64,000 nt of DNA, from the NCBI GenBank assembly GCA_020725005.1, contig DYFW01000001.1, positions 1 through 64,000 of the forward strand. The letters are read 5' to 3'. The first letter of the stretch is position 1, and every line of letters starts with the position of its first letter. Of this stretch, positions 44,454-54,985 are shown piece after piece. The DNA is from Thiobacillus denitrificans. GTDB taxonomy: Bacteria; Pseudomonadota; Gammaproteobacteria; Burkholderiales; Thiobacillaceae. Made by a program: the position numbers and the translations under genes. The notes beneath the pieces were generated by a model that had not been told where the DNA came from, searched no databases, and saw nothing but the letters and a program-made list of their open reading frames with translations.

Positions 44454-45266
44454 TCAGCGGAGGCTGCGGGCGAGCATGAGCAGCCAGTCCTTGCGGGTGA
44501 GCACGGGGCGGTCGTGGAACACGCAGCCAGGGTCGGCGTGCAGCTTCCGCAGGATGGTCTCGCCGCCGCGGATCGTCACGCGCAATTCCAGGCCGATGCG
44601 CCCCTTCAGGGCGCGTCCGAGCGGGGCGCCCGCCTGCAGCAGCTTGCGCGCCCGCTCGATCTGCTTGTGCAGCATCGCGTGCCACAGGCCGCGCGCGTCG
44701 CCGGCGGCGATCTGCGCCTCGCTCACGTGGTAGGCGGCAAGTTCGTCCTGCGGCAGGTAGATGCGGTTCTTGCGGTAGTCGACCGCGATGTCCTGCAGGA
44801 AGTTGATCAGTTGCAGGCTGCTGCAGATCGCGTCGGAATAGGCGAGGTGGCGCGCGTCGTCATCGCCATAGAGATGCAGCATCAGGCGGCCGACGGGATT
44901 GGCGGAGCGGCGGCAGTAGTCCATGACCTCGCCGAAATCCGCGTAGCGCGTCTTCACCACGTCCTGCGCGAAGGCGGACAGCAGGTCGCGAAACGGCGCC
45001 AGCGGCAGGGCGTGTTCGCGGATCGCCGCGGCGAGCGGCCCGAACACCGGATCCGCGGGGGATTCGCCGCGCTCGATGCGGTCGAGCGCCTGGCGGTAAC
45101 CGTCGAGGGCCGCGAGCCGTTCGGCCGCCGGCGCGTCGCCCTCGTCCGCGATATCGTCCGCGCTGCGGGCAAAGCGGTAGATGGCCTCGGTCGGGCGCCG
45201 CAGGCGACGCGGCAGCAGCCACGAGGCGACGGGGAAGTTTTCGTAGTGTTCGACCGGCACCGGCAA
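44454..45266 (-). CDS. hpnC: Hydroxysqualene synthase
   Basis: A 270-residue paralogue of HpnD that turns presqualene diphosphate into hydroxysqualene. Motifs: HYENFPVASWLLPRRLRRPT, FARSADDIADEGD and FLQDIAVDYRKNRIYLPQDE. No ATG is available near the family start; TTG at 45266 or GTG at 45260 must be used. A TATAAT on the minus strand (45340-45335) could be the operon's -10 box. Squalene here probably feeds hopanoids, though no squalene-hopene cyclase gene is in the window. Confidence 0.91.
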   Translation of the reverse strand: MPVPVEHYENFPVASWLLPRRLRRPTEAIYRFARSADDIADEGDAPAAERLAALDGYRQALDRIERGESPADPVFGPLAAAIREHALPLAPFRDLLSAFAQDVVKTRYADFGEVMDYCRRSANPVGRLMLHLYGDDDARHLAYSDAICSSLQLINFLQDIAVDYRKNRIYLPQDELAAYHVSEAQIAAGDARGLWHAMLHKQIERARKLLQAGAPLGRALKGRIGLELRVTIRGGETILRKLHADPGCVFHDRPVLTRKDWLLMLARSLR

Positions 45267-45375
45267 TGAAAAAGCAGAATGGGAATAAAGACTTAGGCGG
45301 GAAGCCGGGAGCCTTGGGTGACAGCATCACTTTGATTATATTACACTTATCGGTCATGTTTTTAGCGGCGCGGCC

Positions 45376-45460
<85 letters not shown>

Positions 45461-45518
45461 ACGTTCTTTTGCACTTCACCCTAACTTTTCACTATCACCT
45501 CAGTCAGGAAGTATCCCG

Positions 45519-46817
45519 ATGCAAGCAAATCTTGAAGTTCTCGAAGGACTGGCCCGTCGCCTCGACATCCACGTGCCCATGGACCAGTTCGAAAACGAAG
45601 TGCAGAACCGCCTCAAGCGGCTGGCCCGCAACGTCAAGATGGCCGGCTTCCGTCCCGGCAAGGCCCCGCTTTCGGCGGTGGCCCGCCAGCACGGCGCGGA
45701 GGTGCGCAAGGAAGTATTGGGCGAAACCCTGCAGGCCCGCTTCGGCGAAGCGGTGCAGACGAACCAGCTGAAGATTGCCGGCTATCCGAGCTTCGAACCC
45801 AGAGCGGGCGAGACGGCGGCGAGCGAAATGGTCTTCAGCGCGTATTTCGAGGTCTACCCCGAGGTGAAGATCGGTGATCTTTCCGCCGGCAAGGTCCGCC
45901 GTCCGGTGGTCGAACTGGGCGACGCCGACGTGGCGAAGACGCTCGAGGTGCTGCAGAAGCAGCGCCGCACCTTCGAGACCGTCGATCGCGCGGCGGCGCT
46001 GGGCGACCTGGTGCGCTTCGACTTCCAGGGCACGGTCGACGGCGCGCCCTTCGATGGCGGCCGGGGCGAGGACTACTCGGCGGTGATCGGCGAAGGCCGT
46101 CTGCTGCAGGAATTCGAGCAGAACCTGATCGGCGCCAAGGCGGGCGAGGCCAAGGGCTTCGACGTGACCTTCCCGGCCGACTATCCGGCCAAGGACCTGG
46201 CCGGCAAGACCGCGCACTTCGAGGTGCAGATGAAGGAGGTGCAGGCGCCGGTGCTGCCGGCTATCGATGCCGATTTCGCCCGGGCGCTTGGCGTTGCCGA
46301 CGGCGACGTGGAGAAGCTCCGGGCCGAGGTCAAGGACAACCTTGCGCGCGAGGTGAAGCGTCGCGTGCAGGCCAAACTGAAGGAACAGGCAATGGAACTC
46401 CTGCTGCAGGCCGCCACGCTCGATCTGCCGAAGAGCCTGGTCGCGCGGGAAGCCGAGCGGTTGCAGAAAATGACCGAGGCCGACATGCAGTCGCGCGGGG
46501 TTCAGACCGCCAAACTTTCGCCCGATATGTTTACCGGGCAGGCGGAACGTCGCGTGCGCCTGGGGCTGATCCTCGCCGAGATCGTGCAGGCGAACCAGCT
46601 CGTCGCGCAGCCCGAGCAGATTCGCGCCCTGGTCGCCGAGCAGGCGCAGAGCTACGAAAATCCCGAACAGGTGATGCAGTGGTATTACCAAAACCCTGAG
46701 CGCATGCAGGAAATCGAGTCCCTGGTGCTGGAGGAGAATGTGGTAGCATGGGTTACAGGTCAGGCCCAGGTGGAAGACGTGGCAACCTCGTTTGAAGAAT
46801 TGATGGGACGTGCCTGA
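45519..46817 (+). CDS. tig: Trigger factor
   Basis: A 432-residue ribosome-bound chaperone. Its ribosome-docking signature ([20 protein letters not shown]) lies in the N-terminal domain. The FKBP-type domain spans about 155-245 ([40 protein letters not shown]), followed by the helical C-terminal domain. The last base of the stop is the first base of the clpP ATG. First gene of the tig-clpP-clpX block. Confidence 0.97.
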   Translation: MQANLEVLEGLARRLDIHVPMDQFENEVQNRLKRLARNVKMAGFRPGKAPLSAVARQHGAEVRKEVLGETLQARFGEAVQTNQLKIAGYPSFEPRAGETAASEMVFSAYFEVYPEVKIGDLSAGKVRRPVVELGDADVAKTLEVLQKQRRTFETVDRAAALGDLVRFDFQGTVDGAPFDGGRGEDYSAVIGEGRLLQEFEQNLIGAKAGEAKGFDVTFPADYPAKDLAGKTAHFEVQMKEVQAPVLPAIDADFARALGVADGDVEKLRAEVKDNLAREVKRRVQAKLKEQAMELLLQAATLDLPKSLVAREAERLQKMTEADMQSRGVQTAKLSPDMFTGQAERRVRLGLILAEIVQANQLVAQPEQIRALVAEQAQSYENPEQVMQWYYQNPERMQEIESLVLEENVVAWVTGQAQVEDVATSFEELMGRA

Positions 46818-47455
46818 TGTACATGAATATTGAACGCAAGATCGTTGAGCCCCAGGGTCTGGGGCTGGTGCCCATGGTCGTCGAGCAGAGCGGCCGGGGC
46901 GAGCGCGCCTATGACATCTACTCGCGCCTGCTCAAGGAGCGGGTGATTTTCCTGGTCGGCCCGGTCAACGACGCGACCGCCAACCTGATCGTCGCGCAGA
47001 TGTTGTTTCTCGAGTCGGAAAACCCCGACAAGGACATCTATTTCTACATCAACTCGCCGGGTGGCTCGGTTTCCGCGGGACTCGCGATCTACGACACCAT
47101 GCAGTTCATCAAGCCGGACGTGTCGACCCTGTGCATCGGACAGGCCGCGAGCATGGGCGCCTTCCTGTTGACCGCCGGCGCCAAGGGCAAGCGCTTCTGC
47201 CTGCCCAACTCGCGCGTGATGATCCACCAGCCGCTGGGCGGCTTCCAGGGCCAGGCGTCGGACATCGAGATCCACGCCAAGGAAATCCTATATTTGAAAG
47301 CGCGCCTCAACGAGATGCTCGCCAAACATACCGGGCAGAGCATCGAGGCGATCGAGCGCGACACCGACCGCGACAATTTCATGAGCGCGGACGAGTCGGT
47401 GAAGTACGGCCTGGTCGACAAGGTGCTGACCAGCCGCATCGAAGCGGGCAACTGA
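46817..47455 (+). CDS. clpP: ATP-dependent Clp protease proteolytic subunit
   Basis: A 212-residue ClpP with the catalytic triad Ser112 (GQAASMGAF), His137 (VMIHQPLGG) and Asp186 (ERDTDRDNF). Fourteen subunits form the chamber fed by ClpX. The propeptide region (about 1-14) is short. It overlaps tig by one base and precedes clpX by 23 bases. Confidence 0.98.
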   Translation: MYMNIERKIVEPQGLGLVPMVVEQSGRGERAYDIYSRLLKERVIFLVGPVNDATANLIVAQMLFLESENPDKDIYFYINSPGGSVSAGLAIYDTMQFIKPDVSTLCIGQAASMGAFLLTAGAKGKRFCLPNSRVMIHQPLGGFQGQASDIEIHAKEILYLKARLNEMLAKHTGQSIEAIERDTDRDNFMSADESVKYGLVDKVLTSRIEAGN

Positions 47456-47478
47456 GCAAGAGGCAACAAGGAACGGGC

Positions 47479-48753
<1,275 letters not shown>

Positions 48754-48758
48754 CCGGC

Positions 48759-48797
48759 GATGGCCGGCGGGGAACCTGCCGGCCATCTTGAATTCTT
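48759..48797 (+). terminator. Terminator between clpX and lon
   Basis: A 10-bp GC-rich stem (48759-48768 with 48778-48787, GATGGCCGGC/GCCGGCCATC) followed by TTGAATTCTT. The T-rich tail doubles as the -35 region of the lon promoter. Confidence 0.65.
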
Positions 48798-48812
48798 AAC
48801 TATGCCCCCCAT
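48787..48812 (+). promoter_or_regulatory. Sigma-32 (heat-shock) promoter of lon
   Basis: CTTGAA (48787-48792), 14 bases, CCCCAT (48807-48812). Both boxes match the RpoH consensus exactly and the spacing is standard. The lon ATG is 56 bases downstream. Confidence 0.8.
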
Positions 48813-48868
48813 TTCGGACGAGCGTGGTTGACCGCCGCGCATCCCCTTCCCACCCACGACAGGAAACC

Positions 48869-51286
48869 ATGATGAGCGACAACACCCCCAAGGAACAGGT
48901 CGAACTGCCGCTGTTGCCGCTTCGCGACGTGGTGGTCTTCCCCCATATGGTCATCCCGCTGTTCGTCGGCCGTCCCAAGTCGATCAAGGCGCTGGAGACA
49001 TCGATGGAATCCGGCAAGAATATCTTGCTGGTGGCGCAGAAAAGCGCCGCGCAGGACGATCCGACGCCGGAGGATCTCTACGGCACCGGCAGCGTGGCGA
49101 CCGTTCTGCAGATGCTCAAACTGCCCGACGGCACCGTGAAAGTGCTGGTCGAGGGCAACCAGCGCGCCCGTGTGCTCGATGTCAGCGACGCCGGCACGCA
49201 CCTCGTCGCGCGCGCCGAGATCCTGCCTGCCGAGGGCGAGGAACGGGTCGAAGTGGAGGCCATGCGTCGCGCCTTGCTTGCGCAGTTCGACCAGTACGTC
49301 AAGCTGAACAAGAAAATCCCCCCGGAGATCCTCACCTCGCTGTCGGGCATCGACGAAGGCGGGCGCCTGGCCGACACCATCGTCGCGCATCTGCCGCTCA
49401 AGCTCGAACAGAAGCAGGAAGTGCTCGAGATGGTCAGTGTCAACAAGCGGCTCGAGCACCTGCTCGGCCTGCTCGAAGGCGAGCTCGACATCCTGCAGGT
49501 GGAAAAGCGTATCCGTGGCCGCGTCAAGCGCCAGATGGAAAAGAGCCAGCGCGAGTACTACCTCAACGAACAGGTCAAGGCGATCCAGAAGGAACTCGGT
49601 GACATCGAGGAGGGCGCCGAACTCGAGGAACTCGAAAACCGCATCAAGCGCGCCGGCATGTCCAAGGAGGCCGAAACCAAGGCGCTGGGCGAGCTGAAGA
49701 AACTGCGCATGATGTCGCCGATGTCGGCCGAGGCCACGGTGATACGCAGCTACATCGAGGCGCTGGTCGGCCTGCCATGGAAGAAGAAGACCAAGATCAG
49801 CAAGGATCTGGCGAAAGCCGAGCGCATCCTCGACGAGGATCACTATGGTCTCGACAAGGTCAAGGAACGCATCCTCGAATACCTCGCGGTGCAGCAGCGC
49901 GTGGACAAGGTGAAGGCGCCGATCCTGTGCCTGGTCGGCCCGCCCGGCGTCGGCAAGACCTCGCTCGGCCAGTCGATCGCGCGTGCGACCAATCGCAAAT
50001 TCGTGCGCATGGCGCTGGGCGGCGTGCGCGACGAATCGGAGATTCGCGGCCATCGCCGCACCTACATCGGCTCGATGCCGGGCAAGATCCTGCAGAGCCT
50101 GACCAAGGTCGGGGTGAAGAATCCGCTGTTCCTGCTCGACGAAGTCGACAAGATGGGGCAGGACTTCCGTGGCGATCCGGCCGCAGCGCTGCTGGAAGTG
50201 CTCGATCCCGAGCAGAACCATACCTTCCAGGACCACTACATCGAGGTCGAGTACGACCTGTCCGACGTGATGTTCGTCGCGACCGCCAACTCGCTCAACC
50301 TGCCGGCGCCGCTGCTCGACCGCATGGAAGTGATCCGCCTGTCTGGCTACACGGAAGACGAGAAGGTGAGCATTGCCGAGCGCTACCTGGTGCCCAAGCA
50401 GATGAAGGTCAACGGCATCAAGGAAAACGAGCTGGCGATCGCCGAATCGGCGATCCGTGACATCGTGCGCTACTACACGCGCGAAGCCGGCGTGCGCAGC
50501 CTGGAGCGCGAGATTTCCAAGATCTGCCGCAAGGCGGTCAAGGCCTTGCTGCTGAAGAAGCAGAAGGGCAAGATCATGGTCACCTCGCGCAACCTCGAGA
50601 AATACCTCGGCGTGCGGCGCTTCAGCTTTGGCATCGCCGAGAAGAACAACCAGGTCGGCCAGGTGACCGGCCTGGCGTGGACCGAGGTCGGCGGCGAGCT
50701 CTTGACGATCGAGGCGGTGTCGTTGCCCGGACGCGGCAAGATGACGACCACCGGCAAGCTCGGCGAAGTCATGCAGGAATCGATCCAGGCGGCACTCTCG
50801 GTGGTGCGCTCGCGTTCGCGCAAGCTCGGCATTCCCGAGGACTTCTACCAGAAGCGCGACATCCATATTCACCTGCCGGAAGGTGCGACGCCCAAGGACG
50901 GCCCATCGGCCGGTATCGCGATCTGCACGGCGATGGTATCGATCCTCACCGGCATTCCGGTGCGGGCGGATGTCGCGATGACGGGCGAGATCACCTTGCG
51001 CGGCGAAGTGCTACCGATCGGCGGGCTCAAGGAAAAACTGCTCGCGGCGCATCGTGGCGGCATCAAGACCGTGCTGATCCCGCAGGAAAACGTGAAGGAC
51101 CTGACCGAGATCCCGGACAATATCAAGAACAAGCTCGACATCCACCCCGTGAAGTGGATCGACCAGGTGCTGGAGCTTGCATTGGAGCGCCTCCCGGAAC
51201 CGCTGCCGGAGGAACCCGAAGGCGAATCGGCGGCAATCGCCGTACCCGAGGAGGATGAAAACACCAGCGTCGCGATCAAGCATTGA
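48869..51286 (+). CDS. lon: ATP-dependent protease Lon
   Basis: An 805-residue AAA+ serine protease of the LonA type. The N-terminal substrate domain begins [20 protein letters not shown], the ATPase has [15 protein letters not shown], and the protease domain has Ser680 ([10 protein letters not shown]) with its lysine at 723 ([14 protein letters not shown]). The ATG at 48869 has an AGGAA site; the longer frame from 48824 starts inside the promoter leader. Heat-inducible by its promoter. Confidence 0.98.
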   Translation: MMSDNTPKEQVELPLLPLRDVVVFPHMVIPLFVGRPKSIKALETSMESGKNILLVAQKSAAQDDPTPEDLYGTGSVATVLQMLKLPDGTVKVLVEGNQRARVLDVSDAGTHLVARAEILPAEGEERVEVEAMRRALLAQFDQYVKLNKKIPPEILTSLSGIDEGGRLADTIVAHLPLKLEQKQEVLEMVSVNKRLEHLLGLLEGELDILQVEKRIRGRVKRQMEKSQREYYLNEQVKAIQKELGDIEEGAELEELENRIKRAGMSKEAETKALGELKKLRMMSPMSAEATVIRSYIEALVGLPWKKKTKISKDLAKAERILDEDHYGLDKVKERILEYLAVQQRVDKVKAPILCLVGPPGVGKTSLGQSIARATNRKFVRMALGGVRDESEIRGHRRTYIGSMPGKILQSLTKVGVKNPLFLLDEVDKMGQDFRGDPAAALLEVLDPEQNHTFQDHYIEVEYDLSDVMFVATANSLNLPAPLLDRMEVIRLSGYTEDEKVSIAERYLVPKQMKVNGIKENELAIAESAIRDIVRYYTREAGVRSLEREISKICRKAVKALLLKKQKGKIMVTSRNLEKYLGVRRFSFGIAEKNNQVGQVTGLAWTEVGGELLTIEAVSLPGRGKMTTTGKLGEVMQESIQAALSVVRSRSRKLGIPEDFYQKRDIHIHLPEGATPKDGPSAGIAICTAMVSILTGIPVRADVAMTGEITLRGEVLPIGGLKEKLLAAHRGGIKTVLIPQENVKDLTEIPDNIKNKLDIHPVKWIDQVLELALERLPEPLPEEPEGESAAIAVPEEDENTSVAIKH

Positions 51287-51306
51287 GACGAGCCGGTCCC
51301 CCTTGC

Positions 51307-51335
51307 GAATCCCGCGCGCTGCGCGGGATTCTTTA
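51307..51335 (+). terminator. Rho-independent terminator after lon
   Basis: A 10-bp stem GAATCCCGCG/CGCGGGATTC (51307-51316, 51322-51331) with a 5-base loop, followed by a short T-containing tail. Confidence 0.7.
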
Positions 51336-51357
51336 TGTCAGGTGCCCGGGAAACCGC

Positions 51358-51387
51358 TTGACACAAGGCTTTTCGGGTTGCTATAAA
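51358..51387 (+). promoter_or_regulatory. Sigma-70 promoter of hupB
   Basis: TTGACA (51358-51363), 18 bases, TATAAA (51382-51387). It stands 47 bases before the GTG start and is the strongest sigma-70 match I found in the window, as expected for an abundant nucleoid protein. Confidence 0.8.
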
Positions 51388-51434
51388 ATCCGCCGCAGGG
51401 TTTTCCTGTGCCACTTGAGCGAAGGGGACAACAC

Positions 51435-51707
51435 GTGAACAAATCCGAACTGATCGACGCCATCGCCGACTCCGCAGACATCTCCAAGGCGGCGGCCGGC
51501 CGCGCCCTCGATGCCGCGGTCGACGCTGTCAAGAAAGCCCTGAAGAAGGGCGAGGTGGTGACGCTGGTGGGCTTTGGCAGCTTCTACGTCGGCAAGCGCG
51601 CCGCCCGCACCGGGCGCAATCCGCGTACCGGCGCCTCCATCAAGATCAAGGCCGCCAAGGTGCCGAAGTTCCGCGCCGGCAAGGGCCTGAAGGACGCCAT
51701 CAACTAA
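51435..51707 (+). CDS. hupB: DNA-binding protein HU
   Basis: A 90-residue HU subunit with the dimer core [20 protein letters not shown] and the DNA-binding arm segment [20 protein letters not shown]. It starts at GTG 51435, preceded by AAGGGG. It compacts DNA and binds bent or nicked sites. It stands directly after lon, as in many proteobacteria. Confidence 0.97.
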   Translation: MNKSELIDAIADSADISKAAAGRALDAAVDAVKKALKKGEVVTLVGFGSFYVGKRAARTGRNPRTGASIKIKAAKVPKFRAGKGLKDAIN

Positions 51708-51725
51708 ACGAAATCGAATTAGCAT

Positions 51726-51755
51726 TTGGCAAGGCCGGAAAAAATATTGTAGAAT
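51726..51755 (+). promoter_or_regulatory. Promoter of the tRNA-Val/tRNA-Asp pair
   Basis: TTGGCA (51726-51731), 18 bases, TAGAAT (51750-51755), with initiation expected about seven bases before the tRNA-Val 5' end. Confidence 0.65.
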
Positions 51756-51768
51756 CTTGGTCTTTGTC

Positions 51769-51844
51769 GGGTGCTTAGCTCAGCTGGTAGAGCGTCGCCC
51801 TTACAAGGCGAATGTCGGGGGTTCGATCCCCTCAGCACCCACCA
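51769..51844 (+). tRNA. tRNA-Val (anticodon TAC)
   Basis: A 76-base cloverleaf: acceptor GGGTGCT/AGCACCC, D-arm GCTCAGCTGGTAGAGC, anticodon loop CTTACAA (TAC), T-arm GGTTCGATCC, encoded CCA. Sixty bases before tRNA-Asp and probably co-transcribed with it. Confidence 0.97.
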
Positions 51845-51904
51845 GCAGGGCCGGCAAACGCAGTACGGCAAGTTATCGCGCGAGGCAATCCGTTGCGTCG
51901 CGAA

Positions 51905-51981
51905 GGAGTGGTAGTTCAGTTGGTTAGAATACCGGCCTGTCACGCCGGGGGTCGCGGGTTCGAGTCCCGTCCACTCCGCCA
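51905..51981 (+). tRNA. tRNA-Asp (anticodon GTC)
   Basis: A 77-base cloverleaf: acceptor GGAGTGG/CCACTCC, D-arm GTTCAGTTGGTTAGAAT, anticodon loop CTGTCAC (GTC), T-arm GGGTTCGAGTCCC, encoded CCA. A terminator begins nine bases later. Confidence 0.97.
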
Positions 51982-51989
51982 ACATTCAA

Positions 51990-52016
51990 AAGGCGAACCG
52001 CGTGTTCGCCTTTTTC
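51990..52016 (+). terminator. Terminator of the tRNA-Val/tRNA-Asp transcript
   Basis: A stem AAGGCGAAC/GTTCGCCTT (51990-51998, 52004-52012) with a 5-base loop and a run of T residues (52011-52015). Confidence 0.85.
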
Positions 52017-52172
52017 ATTTTCAAGGCCCGCCGCGATTTCGATCGGACCCATGCTGCGACGCTCTTGGCTGGCGTGGTTGGCTTTCCCTGGCAATTTATT
52101 CAGAGCAGAGGAAGACGCGGGGCGCAAAGTGCGCGAAAATCGCCGACTTGGCATCCTTACCGGAGTAGAAAC

Positions 52173-54068
52173 GTGCTCGAAGCAATCCGCAGCCGCGCCC
52201 AGGGCTGGCTGGCCAAAATCATTCTGGGTCTGATCGCCGTCACCTTTGCGCTGTTCGGCCTCGACGCCTACCTGACCGGCGACCGCAGCGGCGGCCTGGT
52301 GGCCGAGGTCGGCGATGTCGGAATATCGCGTGAGGAATTCACGCGCGAGATCCAGGCGCAGAGCGACCGCATGCGCGAGGCAATGGGGCCCGCATTCGAC
52401 GCCTCCATGACCGCGTCCGCGGATTTTCGCAAGCAGGTGCTCGACGCGCTGATCGAACGCAAGGTGATGCTGCTCGAGGCGCAGAAACTGAAGCTTGTCG
52501 CGCCGGATGCCTATGTGGCTTCGGTGCTCGGGCAGATTCCCGCCTTCCAGCAGGACGGAAAGTTTTCCCAGGCGCGCTACGAGGCCGTGCTGCGCCAGAA
52601 CGGCCGTACGCCAGGGCAGTTCGAGAACGAACTGCGCCAGGCGTTCATGCTGGAGGCGATGCGCAGTCCGGTGTCGCTGGCAGCGTTTCCGTCGCAAACC
52701 TCGGTGCGTCAGCTGGCGCGCCTGGTCGCGCAGCAGCGGGAAATTTCCTGGATCGACCTGCCACCCGCCATGGTGGCGCAGGACGTGAAGGTGAACCCGG
52801 CGGACATCGAGCGCTACTACACCGACAAGCGCGCCGAATTCACCGAGCCCGAACAGATCCGTGCCGAATATGTCGTGCTCGACATCGCCGCGGTGGCGGC
52901 CGGCATCAGCGTGACCGACGAAGCCGTGGCGGCCTACTATCAGGCGAACGCCGCGCAATTCGGCAAGCCGGAACTGCGCAGCGCAAGCCACATCCTGATC
53001 GCTGCCGACAAGAACGCCGATGCAGCGACGCGCGCGCGGGCCAAGGCGAAAGCGACCGAACTCTACCAGATCCTGCAGAAGGAACCGGGCCGCTTCGGCG
53101 AGCTCGCGCGCGCCGAATCGCAGGATCCGGGTTCCGCGCAGCAGGGCGGCAGTCTGGGCAGCTTCGGCCGCGGCATGATGGTGAAGCCGTTCGAGGATGC
53201 GGTGTTTGCCATGAAGCCGAACGAGATCCGGGGGCCGGTGGAAAGCGATTTCGGCTTCCACATCATCCGCCTCGACGGCATCGAGCCGGCACGAATCGCG
53301 CCGCTGGCCGAAGTGAAGCCGATGGTGGTCGAGGCCTTGCGCCGCCAGCAGGCGCAGAGCCGGTTTGCCGATCTCGCCGACAGCTTCGGCAACCTCGTCT
53401 ACGAACATCCCGACAGCCTGCAGCCGGCCGCGGCGGCGGCCAAGCTGACGGTGCAGCAAAGCGGCTGGATGACGGCGCGCCAGGCGCCGCCCCCTTTCAA
53501 CCATGCCGGGCTGGCGGCGGCGTTGTTCAGCGCGGAGTCGATCAAGTCGCGGCAGAATACCGAGGCGATCGAAGTGGCGCCCGGCACGCTGGTGGCGGCG
53601 CGCGTGATCGATCACCGTCCGCAGCGGCTGCGTCCGCGGGCCGAGGTGTCGGCCGCGATCGAGGCGAAGCTGCGTGCCGAACAAACGGCACGCCTGCTCG
53701 CGCAAAAGGGCGAAGGCATGATCGCGGCCCTGAAGCGGGGCGAGGAAACCGGCACGAACTGGTCGGCGTTCCGCGTCGTGAACCGGCAACCGTCGGCCGA
53801 TTTCGATCCGGCCGCCCTCAAGGCCATTTTCCGGGTGAATGCCGAAACGCTGCCGGCCTACACCGGTTTTGCCCGTCCGGACGGGGCCTATCGCATCGTG
53901 CGCGTGACGCGCGTGCTCGAGGCGGAAACGCTCGATCCCATGTTGACGGCGTCGGTCGAGAACAGCCTGCTGCAGGCGCAGCAGCGCGCCGATCTGCAGG
54001 CGATGGTCGAGTTGCTGAAGGCGGGCCAGCGGGTCAAGATCCGGCCCAACGCGATCGAGGAACGCTGA
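52173..54068 (+). CDS. ppiD: Peptidyl-prolyl isomerase PpiD-like periplasmic chaperone
   Basis: A 631-residue membrane-anchored chaperone. After VLEAIRSRAQGWLAK comes one membrane helix (about 16-34), a SurA/PpiD-like N-terminal domain (AEVGDVGISREEFTREIQAQ), one parvulin domain (about 265-365: RSASHILIA, DPGSAQQGGSLGSFGRGMMV, GPVESDFGFHIIRLD), and a C-terminal region without PPIase motifs. The GTG at 52173 with GGAG is preferred: it puts the helix at the N-terminus, while the frame is open upstream into the terminator. Its position after hupB is typical. Confidence 0.93.
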   Translation: MLEAIRSRAQGWLAKIILGLIAVTFALFGLDAYLTGDRSGGLVAEVGDVGISREEFTREIQAQSDRMREAMGPAFDASMTASADFRKQVLDALIERKVMLLEAQKLKLVAPDAYVASVLGQIPAFQQDGKFSQARYEAVLRQNGRTPGQFENELRQAFMLEAMRSPVSLAAFPSQTSVRQLARLVAQQREISWIDLPPAMVAQDVKVNPADIERYYTDKRAEFTEPEQIRAEYVVLDIAAVAAGISVTDEAVAAYYQANAAQFGKPELRSASHILIAADKNADAATRARAKAKATELYQILQKEPGRFGELARAESQDPGSAQQGGSLGSFGRGMMVKPFEDAVFAMKPNEIRGPVESDFGFHIIRLDGIEPARIAPLAEVKPMVVEALRRQQAQSRFADLADSFGNLVYEHPDSLQPAAAAAKLTVQQSGWMTARQAPPPFNHAGLAAALFSAESIKSRQNTEAIEVAPGTLVAARVIDHRPQRLRPRAEVSAAIEAKLRAEQTARLLAQKGEGMIAALKRGEETGTNWSAFRVVNRQPSADFDPAALKAIFRVNAETLPAYTGFARPDGAYRIVRVTRVLEAETLDPMLTASVENSLLQAQQRADLQAMVELLKAGQRVKIRPNAIEER

Positions 54069-54081
54069 GGCCGGATACTGC

Positions 54082-54112
54082 AAAAAAAACGCGCCCGATG
54101 GGCGCGTTTTTT
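54082..54112. terminator. Bidirectional terminator between ppiD and fabI
   Basis: ACGCGCCC-GAT-GGGCGCGT flanked by an A8 run on the left and a T6 run on the right, so it can end transcripts from both convergent genes. Confidence 0.9.
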
Positions 54113-54128
54113 GTGGCGGTGTGTCGCG

Positions 54129-54911
54129 TCACTCGCCGCTGCCGGTGGTGGTATTGAAGCCGGCGTCGACGTAGGTGATCTCGCCGGTGATGCCGGAGGC
54201 CAGGTCGGACAGCAGGAAGGCGGCGGCGTTGCCCACTTCCTCGATGGTCACGTTGCGACGCAGCGGCGCGTTCTTGGCGACGATGTCGAGCTTTTCGCCG
54301 AAGTTGGCGATACCGCTCGCGGCGAGCGTCTTGATCGGGCCGGCCGACACCGCGTTGACGCGGATGCCCTTGGGGCCGAGGCTCTGGGCCATGTAGTAGA
54401 CGTTCGATTCGAGACTGGCCTTGGCCAGCCCCATGACGTTGTAGTTGGGCGCGGAGCGGATCGCGCCGAGGTAGGACAAGGTCAGCAGCGCGGCGTTGCG
54501 GCCTTCCATCATCGGCAGCGCGGCTTTGGCGAGCGCGGCGAAGCTGTAGGAGCTGATGTCGTGGGCGATGCGGAAGTTTTCCCGGGTGACCGAGGCGAGG
54601 TAGTCGCCGGAGAGCGCGGACTTGGGCGCGTAGGCGATCGAGTGCACGAAGCCGTCGAAGCCGTCCCAGTGCTTGCCGAGCGCGGCGAACAGGGCGTCGA
54701 TTTCCTCGTCGCTGGCGACATCGCAGGGGAACACCAGGTCGGAGCCGAATTCCCGGGCAAACTCGACGACGCGGTCCCTGATGCGCTCGTTCTGATAGGT
54801 GAAGGCGAGTTCGGCGCCCTCGCGCTTGCACGCGCCGGCGATGCCGTAGGCGATCGAACGGTTGGAAATGACGCCGGTGATGAGCAAACGCTTGCCTGTC
54901 AGGAATCCCAT
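54129..54911 (-). CDS. fabI: Enoyl-[acyl-carrier-protein] reductase (NADH)
   Basis: A 260-residue atypical SDR catalysing the last step of each fatty-acid elongation cycle. The start [20 protein letters not shown] is the FabI nucleotide motif. The catalytic Tyr-x6-Lys type is in [16 protein letters not shown], and the C-terminus has [19 protein letters not shown]. It is the usual target of triclosan-type inhibitors. It is convergent with ppiD through a shared terminator and divergent from the ABC transporter operon. Confidence 0.97.
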   Translation of the reverse strand: MGFLTGKRLLITGVISNRSIAYGIAGACKREGAELAFTYQNERIRDRVVEFAREFGSDLVFPCDVASDEEIDALFAALGKHWDGFDGFVHSIAYAPKSALSGDYLASVTRENFRIAHDISSYSFAALAKAALPMMEGRNAALLTLSYLGAIRSAPNYNVMGLAKASLESNVYYMAQSLGPKGIRVNAVSAGPIKTLAASGIANFGEKLDIVAKNAPLRRNVTIEEVGNAAAFLLSDLASGITGEITYVDAGFNTTTGSGE

Positions 54912-54985
54912 GGTGGTCTCGGAGAATGGAGCAGGGGCGGATTATACCGGCTGACGCTGGCGTCGGGCTTGGGTACACTTGCGCC

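Noticed and set aside
45281-45307. A further GGGAATAA resembling the ECF -35 box
   Set aside because: At the required 15-base spacing the sequence is GCCG, not CGTC, and it lies upstream of hpnC on the wrong strand.
51719-51985. An 88-codon minus-strand frame over tRNA-Val and tRNA-Asp
   Set aside because: It is the reverse translation of both tRNAs, a common false protein.
51924-54083. A 719-codon minus-strand frame opposite ppiD
   Set aside because: Antisense shadow of ppiD that also runs through tRNA-Asp and the terminator.
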